64,000 nt of DNA, taken from a virus. Position 1 is the first letter of the stretch; each line of letters opens with the position of its first letter. The DNA is taken from the IMG/VR virus record IMGVR_UViG_3300037200_000067, positions 1-64,000 of that record; one strand, given 5' to 3'. Of this stretch, positions 39,824 through 47,710 are shown piece after piece. The notes beneath the pieces were generated by a model. The model had not been told where the DNA came from. It searched no databases and saw only the letters and a program-made list of their open reading frames with translations. A program made the translations under genes and the position numbers.

Positions 39824-40215
39824 GTCGCCCCTCCCTGCGGCTTCGCCGCCTCGGCCTGATTGAGTTTCGCGAGGACGGCGCGGGCACGGCGAAAGTCGCC
39901 AAGTTTGGTTCCTAAGCCTACAGTCGTGCCATCCGGTTGCAATTCCGTGCCGGGGCGTTGATATGCAAGCCATCGTTTGTCGGCTTCACTAGCCGCCCCC
40001 GCGAACGGCTCCAACGCCCCTGCCGCCTCCGCCAGCAGCCGGTCCTTCTCCGCGAGCGCGGCGCGGAGGGCGTCGCGTTCGGCGGCGAGTGCGACTATCA
40101 TCGAAGCTGCATTTTGACTTCCGTTGCCGCTGCGCAGGCGCAGCCAACTTGCCAGTGTGAACGCTGCTTCAGATGAAGTATCGCCATTCTTGTCGAGTTC
40201 CATAACGATTGTCAT
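39820..40215 (-). CDS. Coiled-coil hypothetical protein
   Basis: 131 residues. The centre is a coiled coil (ALAAERDALRAALAEKDRLL), followed by LEPFAGAASEADKRW and a C-terminal DFRRARAVLAKLNQA helix. Such early proteins are frequent in phages; role unknown. Confidence 0.62.
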   Translation of the reverse strand: MTIVMELDKNGDTSSEAAFTLASWLRLRSGNGSQNAASMIVALAAERDALRAALAEKDRLLAEAAGALEPFAGAASEADKRWLAYQRPGTELQPDGTTVGLGTKLGDFRRARAVLAKLNQAEAAKPQGGAT

Positions 40216-40217
40216 GT

Positions 40218-40952
40218 TTAGCCTCCTGGTACATCTGGTGAGGGAAGGACGTCGGGAGAGGCGGGAGGCAGAGGAAGTGCTCGGATCGCAGCGGCGATTT
40301 CAGCGCAAAGCTTCTCGCGTTTGACGTTGTGATAGCCGGTCGATGATGATTGCGCTTCTGCGCATGTCGCCGCCGCTTCGCGCATCAGTTCGACGGCGAC
40401 ATTCGGCAAAAGCGGAAACGGCAACAACGGCTTCCCATCTTCGGTCTTGCCATAAGCAAGCATGTCCAGAAGGCGAATAAAATCTTCGTTGTTCTCCAGT
40501 CGGAAGGATTCTCCGATCATACCAACGGCTTGATAGCATTCGGCAATGACGGTCGCCATCGGGGCGGCTGCGGTTATCGCATCCCGCACCGCCGCAATCC
40601 CTGCGACGTTCGGCCATTTCATCGGATCGCCCGCGAACGGATCGCGCGGCCCGGCTTCGGTTTCCGCCACACTGAATATCCCGCACAGGACGTTGAGCGG
40701 GAGAGCTTCGCCCGCGCTCTCGGAAGCGCGGAGAGCGGAGAGGAATACGTCGCGGTGGCGGAAAGCGAATGCGCCAAGTTCATCAAAATCAGGCGCCGAG
40801 TCGATTGAGGGAACGCTTTCGACGTAGGCGGCAAATTGGTTGCTCAACTTGTGCATTTCGGCAAGCCCCTCGTAATACGTCTCAAGGTCGCGCTCTTGCT
40901 CGGGGCTTAAAGGCCCAAGCCGACCTAAAATCTGGTCTTCAAAGCTGCGCAT
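40218..40952 (-). CDS. Hypothetical protein
   Basis: 244 residues from ATG 40952, which overlaps the previous stop (TGATG) and has GGAGG at eight bases. Mostly helical (EQERDLETYYEGLAEMHKL, DFIRLLDMLAYGKTEDG). No metal or nucleotide-binding motif seen and no family recognised. Probably an accessory early gene. Confidence 0.6.
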   Translation of the reverse strand: MRSFEDQILGRLGPLSPEQERDLETYYEGLAEMHKLSNQFAAYVESVPSIDSAPDFDELGAFAFRHRDVFLSALRASESAGEALPLNVLCGIFSVAETEAGPRDPFAGDPMKWPNVAGIAAVRDAITAAAPMATVIAECYQAVGMIGESFRLENNEDFIRLLDMLAYGKTEDGKPLLPFPLLPNVAVELMREAAATCAEAQSSSTGYHNVKREKLCAEIAAAIRALPLPPASPDVLPSPDVPGG

Positions 40953-41215
40953 CACGTCTTCCTCCACATAGGATCGCGCGGAACGGCGCTATTCAGCGCG
41001 TCGCGCAGCGAGCGGTTCTCGCGCAAGGTGCTGGCGAAGCGCTGGACAAGCGCATCCCGATCCGTGCGCACGGTCGCAAGGTCATCTTGTAGGCGCTCAT
41101 GCGCGCCGACCAGATAGCCGCACGCGAGGCTCAGCGCCGCCCAATCGGCGTCGGCGCCATGCGAGTGCGCGGCATCAATCAGCGCGGCAACGGTGGCTTT
41201 TGAGACGTCAATCAT
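40952..41215 (-). CDS. Helical hypothetical protein
   Basis: 87 residues from ATG 41215 (ATGA overlap with the membrane protein gene). N-terminal helix MIDVSKATVAALIDAAHSHG, then a coiled coil (LQDDLATVRTDRDALVQRF) ending in PRDPMWRKT. Unknown function. Confidence 0.58.
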   Translation of the reverse strand: MIDVSKATVAALIDAAHSHGADADWAALSLACGYLVGAHERLQDDLATVRTDRDALVQRFASTLRENRSLRDALNSAVPRDPMWRKT

Positions 41216-41433
41216 GATGCTGCCCAAAGATAGAATGCATAAAGGCCGAACATGACGACGCCTGCTACGCCTGCAATAGCGGCGGAAACAGGAAGAGCAG
41301 CCACCCACGACAGCCACCAGAACAAGACCGGGTATTCGTCATCAAGCACCTCGACCATGATGCTGTAGACGACTTTCCTGACGCCGACGTACAGGAGCAG
41401 AGAAACCACAAACAGAACGATTGTCGATGCCAT
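41212..41433 (-). CDS. Two-segment membrane protein
   Basis: 73 residues from ATG 41433, ATGA-coupled to the HTH gene. Hydrophobic helices at about 3-24 and 38-71, linked by a charged VEVLDDEYP turn. Sits directly after a regulator copy. Role unknown. Confidence 0.58.
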   Translation of the reverse strand: MASTIVLFVVSLLLYVGVRKVVYSIMVEVLDDEYPVLFWWLSWVAALPVSAAIAGVAGVVMFGLYAFYLWAAS

Positions 41434-41630
41434 CAGGCGACCCTCTTTTTCGCGCTGCGGCGTCTGTCGTCCAGCATCCACAAGAGGATGCGGGCAAGCG
41501 TCCGGCTGTCGCACGCATGGCCATTTTCGACGCGGCTGAGCGTTGACACCGGAACGCCGATCTCTTTCGCCAGTTCGCGGACGTTGCAGCGGTCGTAGCG
41601 ATAGGCGCGGAGGACGTCGCCGAGTTTCAT
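41433..41630 (-). CDS. XRE/Cro-family HTH regulator (copy 2)
   Basis: 65 residues from ATG 41630 (ATGA overlap). The HTH (VRELAKEIGVPVSTLSRVEN) and the following ACDSRTLARILLWML match the protein at 38616-38846 almost position by position, so the two are paralogues. The C-terminus is basic (RRRSAKKR). Probably binds DNA as a dimer. Confidence 0.75.
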   Translation of the reverse strand: MKLGDVLRAYRYDRCNVRELAKEIGVPVSTLSRVENGHACDSRTLARILLWMLDDRRRSAKKRVA

Positions 41631-41803
41631 TTCTTGACGTCCTTTTCTTTTGTCGGAGCGACATTGGCGCGCGGCGATACGATGGCTGCGAGCAGAACGA
41701 TGGCGATCTTCGTAAGGGCGCTCAGCGCCGCTCCGACCATAAGGAGAATGAACACGGCAAACCAGAAGCCCCAATGGCGGTCGATGAATTCGAGAAACGT
41801 CAT
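41627..41803 (-). CDS. Single-pass or two-pass membrane protein
   Basis: 58 residues from ATG 41803 (ATGA overlap). N-terminal amphipathic TFLEFIDRHWGFW, hydrophobic core up to about residue 43 and a basic KEKDVKK tail that should stay in the cytoplasm. Confidence 0.6.
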   Translation of the reverse strand: MTFLEFIDRHWGFWFAVFILLMVGAALSALTKIAIVLLAAIVSPRANVAPTKEKDVKK

Positions 41804-42204
41804 GGCTGCTCCCGATCCAAGCCCCAAACTCTCACCGAAAGCTGATGGAACCGCCTGCTGTAGCCGGTGTCTTTCGCGAGAAACCGCAAGCGGAACTCTT
41901 CGTCGACTGTCTCGCCGTACATCTGACCATCGCAGCCGTTCCCTGCGCCGAGGACCGCTTTGGCGGCTTCTCGCATCCTCTCGGCGCCATGGATGCGCGT
42001 GCGCACCGGCGCCCAGAGCGCGGGCGACTCAATGACGCCGCATGTTCCGCGCCCGTCTTCATGCTCGTGCAGCGCCGGGCACGGCAGCGCGTGATCCTCG
42101 CCAAACAACTCGGCGCCGATCGGGCAAAGAGCCTCGCGGCAGCACATACCGCACGCGTTGCAGGCCGATCCGTAGGGCACTTTCTGTATGGCTGGCGCGG
42201 TCAT
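41800..42204 (-). CDS. Cysteine-cluster protein (CxxCxxCC type)
   Basis: 134 residues. CNACGMCC at about residue 16 is followed by cysteines at CPIGAEL, LPCPALHEH and GTCGV, giving eight or more cysteines in the first 60 residues, as in YkgJ-like proteins thought to bind an iron-sulphur cluster or zinc. The C-terminal half is helical. One of three such proteins in this window. Confidence 0.68.
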   Translation of the reverse strand: MTAPAIQKVPYGSACNACGMCCREALCPIGAELFGEDHALPCPALHEHEDGRGTCGVIESPALWAPVRTRIHGAERMREAAKAVLGAGNGCDGQMYGETVDEEFRLRFLAKDTGYSRRFHQLSVRVWGLDREQP

Positions 42205-42578
42205 GCGGACTCCTGCTCTGCGCCAAAGATCGCTTCATCCTCTTGCGCGGCGATAGCGCGGCCTGTGGACCCAGGGTCGATCGGGAACTGGCCCGGTTGC
42301 AACGGATCGGGCGAACGCTTCTGGACGCCTTCCTCAATGTGGCCATTGCGCACGCGCCGGAAACTCCCTTGCGACCGCCGCAGCGCCGCGATCCGGCTCC
42401 CGACGATTTCAAAGACGTCCGCCAGTTCGACGTCTTCACGCGTCATGGCCGCTTCGACTTGTTCACGCGTCAAACCGACCAGGCGCGCATGGGAGAGCTT
42501 GCGCTCGTGCGCGCGGCATTCGTCTTCCGATGCGAATTCGACGCCGTCGAACGCTTCGTATTTTGTGATTGTCTTCAT
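42201..42578 (-). CDS. Hypothetical early protein
   Basis: 125 residues from ATG 42578 (ATGA overlap). The start KTITKYEAFDGVEFASEDEC followed by RAHERK is a common pattern in short phage proteins that carry a small beta hairpin and helix. The rest is helical and then low-complexity. Function unknown. Confidence 0.62.
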   Translation of the reverse strand: MKTITKYEAFDGVEFASEDECRAHERKLSHARLVGLTREQVEAAMTREDVELADVFEIVGSRIAALRRSQGSFRRVRNGHIEEGVQKRSPDPLQPGQFPIDPGSTGRAIAAQEDEAIFGAEQESA

Positions 42579-42763
42579 GGTCCCCATCCGAGTGGCGCAA
42601 AAAATCCGCCGTAGTAAAGAACGACGCCTGTAATGAATTCGACAATGAAACGCGCGAGCGGGTTGAAGTTACCACCAAGGGGCTCGCCAGACTTGGCGAT
42701 ATGGACGCCAATGGCGATGCAGGTCACGCCAAGGTAGATGTACTGAGGCCAATGCGCGATCAT
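42575..42763 (-). CDS. Two-segment membrane protein
   Basis: 62 residues. Hydrophobic helices around YIYLGVTCIAIGVHIA and FITGVVLYYGGFF with a GEPLGGNFN loop. The order PQ-Y, loop with K/N-G, and YGGFF at the end is familiar from small phage membrane proteins. Coupled by ATGA on both sides. Confidence 0.65.
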   Translation of the reverse strand: MIAHWPQYIYLGVTCIAIGVHIAKSGEPLGGNFNPLARFIVEFITGVVLYYGGFFAPLGWGP

Positions 42764-42948
42764 GCTGGCGCTCCTGCCCTGGCGAGGATGGCGTTGCGCA
42801 TCGCCTGGATTTCAAGCATCCTGTCGTAAAGCCCTTGTGTCAGGCGAGGCATTTCGTTGCGCCAGTCGCCAGTCAAAACTAGGGCCGCTTCCCATTGTTC
42901 GTAGGCGCGAAGCACGGCGATCATTTCATCCCGCTCTTTATCGGCCAT
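42760..42948 (-). CDS. Small helical protein
   Basis: 62 residues (DKERDEMIAVLRAYEQWEAAL). All helical; overlaps the HNH gene by eleven bases. No function suggested. Confidence 0.55.
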   Translation of the reverse strand: MADKERDEMIAVLRAYEQWEAALVLTGDWRNEMPRLTQGLYDRMLEIQAMRNAILARAGAPA

Positions 42949-43342
42949 TTCCAGTCCCCTTCACTTTCCCGATATCCCTGAATAACTGGCGCGGCGGCAG
43001 GGACGGCTTTGTGACCGGCCGCTCTGGTTTCTCCCGCGATGGAATCGACGCCTTGTTCGGCTTCTCCGCGCCAAGGTGACGCGCTTCGGTGTTGACGGCT
43101 TTGGCGATGACCTTGCGGTCGATCTTGGTTTTGGCCTTGTGGCAGGGGATGCAGAGCAGCTTGCCGTCAGCGGCCTTCAGCGCGCGCTTCTGGACCACGA
43201 GGGCGTCGGCGACGGTGTGATCGATCTCGAATTTCGTGCATGGCCGCTCGCACGACGCTTCCTCGCAATAGATCACGTTATGACGCGTGGCTCTCTTGAT
43301 GATCTCGACCTGGACGCGCTGCGTGAAATTGAGCCGCTTCAT
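42938..43342 (-). CDS. HNH endonuclease
   Basis: 134 residues from ATG 43342 (ATGA overlap). The motif order C-x-x-x-x-C, FEIDHTVADALV, then LLCIPCHKAKTK forms a zinc-stabilised HNH nuclease of about 60 residues; the catalytic H is in IDH. The basic, Pro/Lys-rich tail may bind DNA. In this position it may be a recombination or DNA-packaging nuclease, or a homing enzyme. Confidence 0.82.
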   Translation of the reverse strand: MKRLNFTQRVQVEIIKRATRHNVIYCEEASCERPCTKFEIDHTVADALVVQKRALKAADGKLLCIPCHKAKTKIDRKVIAKAVNTEARHLGAEKPNKASIPSREKPERPVTKPSLPPRQLFRDIGKVKGTGNGR

Positions 43343-43713
43343 GGGCAACCTCGCTCAATCCATACCCGCTTGCCGGATGCGATCACGGCGCGCGCGTTCG
43401 GGTCAGGATTCCGCCGCCACATGGCGCGCATGGCCCGCGTCATTTCGCGATACTGCTCGCCACAATCATAGCCCGTGCAAAGAACTGGCGCGCTCCCATG
43501 AATCGTGCATCCGTTCGGCCCAAGATAGAAACAGTCGCCGTTTTCCTTGTGCGCGAGCATCTTCGCCGGCTGATGCGTGATCGGGTTGACGGTGTCGACG
43601 GTCTGGTAGCGCTCGACGACGTAGCCGTCCTCCGGACGCAGGATGATCATAATGCCGCCTTTGCAGCAGGCAGTGCAGCCGTTGCAGTTGACGGTCGCGG
43701 GGAGCTTGGTCAT
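43339..43713 (-). CDS. YkgJ-like cysteine-cluster protein
   Basis: 124 residues. CNGCTACCKGG near residue 10, GDCFYLGPNGCTIHGSAP near 60-77 and LCTGYDC near 80 reproduce the YkgJ family pattern, proteins thought to carry an iron-sulphur or zinc site. Well conserved in many phages and proteobacteria, but without a proven reaction. Confidence 0.78.
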   Translation of the reverse strand: MTKLPATVNCNGCTACCKGGIMIILRPEDGYVVERYQTVDTVNPITHQPAKMLAHKENGDCFYLGPNGCTIHGSAPVLCTGYDCGEQYREMTRAMRAMWRRNPDPNARAVIASGKRVWIERGCP

Positions 43714-44297
43714 GCGCGGATGATCTCTTTCAGCGCCTTGTCGCGCGCAGCGTTTAGTTCGGCCATCGCCGCCTGGGAACCGCCGCGATCAGGATGACGG
43801 TCCTTGGCGAGACGCCGGTAAGCGGCCTCGATCGCTTCTCGCGATGCGTCCTTTCGGCACTCGAGAATGTCCCACCACTCGCGCGGCGCCGGCAACTGGA
43901 CAAAGCCGCGAAACATTTCCGCGACTGTCGCGACGCCATGGCGCTCGATCGCGCGCGTCGCTTCAATGTGAGCCGCGATGGCGGCAAGGTTCTGAGCGAC
44001 CTTTTTATAGGTCTGGCACGGCAGACACGTTGATTTGCCGTCGAGTTGGAAATAGACGGCGACGGCAGGATCGCCCGGTTCTCCTTGACCCGATCGTGGC
44101 AGGCCGTCCGCACGCAAGGGAATGTTGGTGCTGACCACGACGTTCTTGGCTCCGAGGAGGAACAGTTGGCGATGGAGACGGTCAAGCGCGACGCTGACGG
44201 TCAGTGTCGATCCGCCTTTTGAGAACGAGCCGAATCGCTTGGGGAGTTCGCGCGCCCGGCCAGCGGGCCACTGGAGCGGATAGGCGGAAATGCTCAC
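43710..44297 (-). CDS. Protein with C-terminal DnaJ (J) domain
   Basis: 195 residues. Residues about 140-195 are a J domain: WWDILECRKDASREAIEAAY, then RRLAKDRHPDRGG with the diagnostic HPD. The N-terminal ~135 residues (YPLQWPAG, STLTVSVALDRLHRQL) form a separate phage-specific domain. J domains switch on host DnaK; a use in replication-complex remodelling, as with lambda P, is plausible but unproven. Confidence 0.78.
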   Translation of the reverse strand: MSISAYPLQWPAGRARELPKRFGSFSKGGSTLTVSVALDRLHRQLFLLGAKNVVVSTNIPLRADGLPRSGQGEPGDPAVAVYFQLDGKSTCLPCQTYKKVAQNLAAIAAHIEATRAIERHGVATVAEMFRGFVQLPAPREWWDILECRKDASREAIEAAYRRLAKDRHPDRGGSQAAMAELNAARDKALKEIIRA

Positions 44298-44581
44298 TCG
44301 GATTTCTCCGCGCGCGCGCCGCCCTCGACGGCGTCCGCTGGCGGCTTGATGCCGTCCAACGTCCGCCTCAGATGGCCCACGATGGCGAAGTGCTGCCCCG
44401 TCGCGACCATCATGGCTACAATGCCGTCGATCGCGCCCAGCGACCGCCCAGCCGCTTCCATTGGCCCTCCCGCGAGAAGCCCGTCGCTGAAAATCTCTGC
44501 GCCCAGCTTCCTGCCCGCGCGAATGTGCGCCGCAGCGACGCCGAGCGCCCCAAGCCCGTCAGCTTTCTGATTCTGGTCCAC
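44294..44581 (-). CDS. Helical hypothetical protein
   Basis: 95 residues, GTG start 44581 overlapping the previous gene by 23 bases. Helical and Ala/Gly-rich with MMVATGQHFAIVGHLRRTLD. Not recognised. Confidence 0.55.
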   Translation of the reverse strand: MDQNQKADGLGALGVAAAHIRAGRKLGAEIFSDGLLAGGPMEAAGRSLGAIDGIVAMMVATGQHFAIVGHLRRTLDGIKPPADAVEGGARAEKSE

Positions 44582-45071
44582 CGATCCTCCTCTCGACGCC
44601 GACCAGCGCCTCCAGATAATTCAGCACGTCCTCTTTGGAGCGCTGGAATTCGTCTTTCGTCATGCGGTGCTGCTTTTGCGAGCGCGGCGTCAGTTCAGTA
44701 ACGACGTCGCCGTGGATTGTGACGATGGAATATTGCTGGTCTTCGTCGTCGTCGTCGGGGCGCGAGCGCACGAAAGCGGCGAAGCGCCGCGCCTCACGCG
44801 GGTCCGACGCGATGAATTGCCGGGAATTTGCCCAGCCCGTGGCGACGAGGGCGTGCTTGCGGAGCGCGGTTTCGGACTTGTATTGCGCGGACAGGTGATC
44901 GGGCAGGGACATCCAAATGTCGCGGATGCGGGCAAAGTAATGCGCTCTAGATCGAGCGCTCGTTCCCTCCGAAATTTCCAGACGATAGAATTGACCGACG
45001 ACGAGTTTAGCGTCGCATTCTTTCATGAAGCGGCGCGCGGGCTCGAAAGCGGTCCCGCTCCATTGGGCCAT
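44559..45071 (-). CDS. Phage hypothetical protein
   Basis: 170 residues from ATG 45071, the first start after the upstream gene ends. Segments LPDHLSAQYKSETALRKHAL, REARRFAAFVRSRPDDDD and FQRSKEDVLNYLEALVGVE match a family often found in phages of alphaproteobacteria beside recombination genes. Function unknown. Confidence 0.65.
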   Translation of the reverse strand: MAQWSGTAFEPARRFMKECDAKLVVGQFYRLEISEGTSARSRAHYFARIRDIWMSLPDHLSAQYKSETALRKHALVATGWANSRQFIASDPREARRFAAFVRSRPDDDDEDQQYSIVTIHGDVVTELTPRSQKQHRMTKDEFQRSKEDVLNYLEALVGVERRIGGPESES

Positions 45072-45105
45072 TATCGGCGCAGGCGTGCTCACGTTCGGCA
45101 ATCCA

Positions 45106-45723
45106 TCAGTCAATGTAAAGCACGCCAAGGCGCGCCATGTTCTCGGGGGACTCGGCGGTCTGGCGCAGGAGCGCGGTGATCGCGCCGGGACAAACATAGA
45201 AGCCTTGGTTCCCGTACTTCATCATGCGGCGCACGGACGCGACCGGGTACGTGATCTTGTGAACGGCGAGGCGCTTGCGGCCCAAGTCCCAAAGGGAGTG
45301 GTCGCCCGTCACAAGGCTTTCGCCGTCAAACGCGAACTGGCAGATGGTGAAGTCGAAACTGTCGATGACGGCTTCGGCGCTGTTGTAATATTGGAATTTG
45401 ATGCACTGAATATCACGCTCAGCCGTCTCGTCAGGCAATTTTCCCTTGTAGTGGATATGGTGCTCGCTCTCGCGGAGCTTCGTCAGCCCCATCGCGTCAA
45501 TAGACGACGTGAATGAAGCGAGTTGCGACTCGTCCCGAAAGAAGAAATCAAAGTCGCTCTTAACGTCCTCGTTGAGCAGCGTTCGGCGCACGGCGCCGCC
45601 AGCAAGCCACGGCCCTTGCGGCGAGATAGGAAAGCCCTTGCGGAGTACCTTCGCCATGTCTGTTTCCTCGAGTCCTCTGTCGGAGGATCGCGCGACGAAT
45701 TGCGCCATATCGTGCTTGCTCAT
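45106..45723 (-). CDS. Second nucleotidyltransferase-fold protein
   Basis: 205 residues. WLAGGAVRRTLLNEDVKSDF followed by DFFFRDE has the GG...D-x-D layout of the poly(A)-polymerase/tRNA-nucleotidyltransferase head domain. The rest (RDIQCIKFQYYNSAEAVIDS, KRLAVHKITYPVASVRRMMK) agrees with phage proteins of this class. It is not similar to the one at 32431-33408. Substrate unknown. Confidence 0.7.
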   Translation of the reverse strand: MSKHDMAQFVARSSDRGLEETDMAKVLRKGFPISPQGPWLAGGAVRRTLLNEDVKSDFDFFFRDESQLASFTSSIDAMGLTKLRESEHHIHYKGKLPDETAERDIQCIKFQYYNSAEAVIDSFDFTICQFAFDGESLVTGDHSLWDLGRKRLAVHKITYPVASVRRMMKYGNQGFYVCPGAITALLRQTAESPENMARLGVLYID

Positions 45724-45727
45724 GATC

Positions 45728-46336
45728 TCACCCGTAAGCCTTGATCTTCGCCACCATGGCGTCGAGATCGCGATTGAAGTCGATCACGGCCGATCGCAAA
45801 TTCGCGATATAGGCCGGGTCGCGATATGCCCGCTTGATGAACAGCGGCATTTTGGGCCAATAACAAACAAGGTCGCACCACGCGCGCTCTGTGATCCACA
45901 TTTGGCCTTGAACCTGCGCCACATGCTGCGGAGGAAAGTCGCCTTTCTCTAAAATCTCGATCAGCACGGATGGCTTGCAATTCTTGACTTCGAGCAGGCC
46001 ATCTGCGCTCAACAGCGCGTCCGGCGACGCGCCGGCAAGCTCATTTCGAGCGAATGAAATCCGCTTCGGTTCGGCGCCGGCGACCAGCGCATAGGCGAGT
46101 CTGGCCTGCTCTTCCATCTGGCGCCCGCGTTCCATCGCGGCGTTGGTAAACGTCTCCTCGGGTTCGCCGGTGATCCGCTCGCCGGCCAGCCGCAAGAGCA
46201 GCGCGCGCCGCATCTTGCCTTCGCCTTTGGCGAGCATGGCGCCGAATTCTGAGGCGGTGACAATGCCGGCGCGAAGGGCTTTCCATTTGGGAGAGCCTTG
46301 GGGAAAATCTTCGTGGCTGAAATATTCAGTGGGCAT
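45728..46336 (-). CDS. YqaJ-type 5'-3' exonuclease (lambda Exo family)
   Basis: 202 residues from ATG 46336. Start pattern FPQGSPKWKALRAGIVTASE, then ALLLRLAGERITGE and NAAMERGRQMEEQAR, are characteristic of YqaJ. The catalytic core is GASPDALLSADGLLEVKNCK (D, E-x-K). It resects DNA ends for strand annealing, working with the Erf protein upstream in the same operon. Length fits the family. Confidence 0.85.
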   Translation of the reverse strand: MPTEYFSHEDFPQGSPKWKALRAGIVTASEFGAMLAKGEGKMRRALLLRLAGERITGEPEETFTNAAMERGRQMEEQARLAYALVAGAEPKRISFARNELAGASPDALLSADGLLEVKNCKPSVLIEILEKGDFPPQHVAQVQGQMWITERAWCDLVCYWPKMPLFIKRAYRDPAYIANLRSAVIDFNRDLDAMVAKIKAYG

Positions 46337-46598
46337 CGTCAGCGTCCTCGTCTTGGGGAACGCCCGGAACGCGAATCCATTTGATCTCCAGGAAACTGCC
46401 ACTGGCCTGAGGAGCCACCCAAAGGCTTCCATCATCGCAAAGGGCGAGAATTCGAGGATAGTATTGATCCGTTTCGGGGACGTCTGTGACCTGAATTATC
46501 TTCCGCTTCACGGGCCACTCCTTTTTCGACCGGCTCCAGGCGCCCCAAAAGGCGGACGCCATGAGAAAACCTATGACAAACTGCAACGGCTCGACCAC
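46326..46598 (-). CDS. Small membrane-anchored protein
   Basis: 90 residues, GTG start. N-terminal hydrophobic helix (QFVIGFLMASAFWGAW), then a beta-type domain (YYPRILALCDDGSLWVAP, then QASG and FLEIKWIRVP) resembling small phage proteins that display a beta sheet on the membrane. Overlaps the exonuclease start by eleven bases. Confidence 0.6.
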   Translation of the reverse strand: MVEPLQFVIGFLMASAFWGAWSRSKKEWPVKRKIIQVTDVPETDQYYPRILALCDDGSLWVAPQASGSFLEIKWIRVPGVPQDEDADDAH

Positions 46599-46601
46599 GG
46601 C

Positions 46602-47651
46602 TCAATACGCGATCGAAACGCTGGGAACATTCCCCGTCGCGATAGCCCGCACGATCGCCTTCGCGCCATCGGTCGCAGCCTCAGCGGAAATCTTGTCGCC
46701 GGCCAGCAGCAGCGCGATCGTGCTCGCGGCGCGTCCGTTGACCTTGCGGCGGTGCTCGTGATCGGCCTCGCGGGCTGCAATAGCGTCCGCGTCGCGCTTG
46801 CGCTGCGCCTCGGCGGCGTCAGCCTCGGATTTGAGCCGCGCGTTCTCCGCGCGCTCATGGGCTAAGGCCGCGTCAGAAACACGCCGCGCCTCGGCTTCCT
46901 GCGCGAGCCGATCGGCATGTTCCTTGCTCGCCGCTTCCAGTTCGCGGTTGCGGGCCTCATTCTCGCGGTTGCGCGCTTCCTGCAACGCGAGCGCGGCGCG
47001 GCGATCGGCTTCCTCGCGCTCGGCTTGCGCGGCCCGCAGGCTGGCAAGTTCGACTTGTTCGGCCTCATAGCGCACCCGCGCGGCAAAGGCCGTCTGCGCC
47101 TTGTCGCGGGCCTGCTGGACGGTCAATCGATATTCGTCGAAGAAATCCTCGTCCGCAGGCGGGATGAACGCCATCAGCGCCGCGATGTTCGCCTTGATCT
47201 GGTCGGCAGTCAGCGGGTTGCCCATGGAATCGACCGCGCTTCCGAGCAGCGCCAGTTCGTTGATGCGCTGGACGTGCTTGTCTTTGCGCGCAGTCTCAAC
47301 GGCTTCCCATGCAGCGACGGGCGCGCGCACCTGCTCGGCGAGCGCATCAAGCGCGTCACGCATCCGCTTGCGGTTTGCGTCGATGGTCTTCGGCAGTTCT
47401 TTCAGCTTCGCGACCAGCGTCTTGCCAGCGTCGTCGAGGATAGTCTTCGACCGGACGATCTTGTACGCGAACGCCTTCGCAGCCTTGCGGCCTTCCTCAG
47501 TCGTCGCATCGGCGCTGAAATCAGCGACCAGCGCGCGAACCTTCGCGACGTGAACGTCGAGGCCCTTTCCTTCTGGCGCCGTGAAGACGTCCATCGCGGA
47601 ATCAGGGTCGATCGGCGGGGAGACGAAATTGTCGGTCGGTTCGGCGGTCAT
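46602..47651 (-). CDS. Coiled-coil recombination-associated protein (DUF1351-like)
   Basis: 349 residues. N-terminal globular helices (VAKVRALVADFSADATTEEG, TLVAKLKELPKTIDANRKRM) and a coiled coil at about 215-300 rich in A, E and R. Proteins of this shape are regularly found between an annealing protein gene and a YqaJ gene in phages and may assist loading or regulate the exonuclease. The role is inferred from context. Confidence 0.62.
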   Translation of the reverse strand: MTAEPTDNFVSPPIDPDSAMDVFTAPEGKGLDVHVAKVRALVADFSADATTEEGRKAAKAFAYKIVRSKTILDDAGKTLVAKLKELPKTIDANRKRMRDALDALAEQVRAPVAAWEAVETARKDKHVQRINELALLGSAVDSMGNPLTADQIKANIAALMAFIPPADEDFFDEYRLTVQQARDKAQTAFAARVRYEAEQVELASLRAAQAEREEADRRAALALQEARNRENEARNRELEAASKEHADRLAQEAEARRVSDAALAHERAENARLKSEADAAEAQRKRDADAIAAREADHEHRRKVNGRAASTIALLLAGDKISAEAATDGAKAIVRAIATGNVPSVSIAY

Positions 47652-47710
47652 GAAGGGTGCTCCGTGCCGCCTCCCCGCAATGCGCGAGGAGGCGTCGTAT
47701 TTTCGACAGA

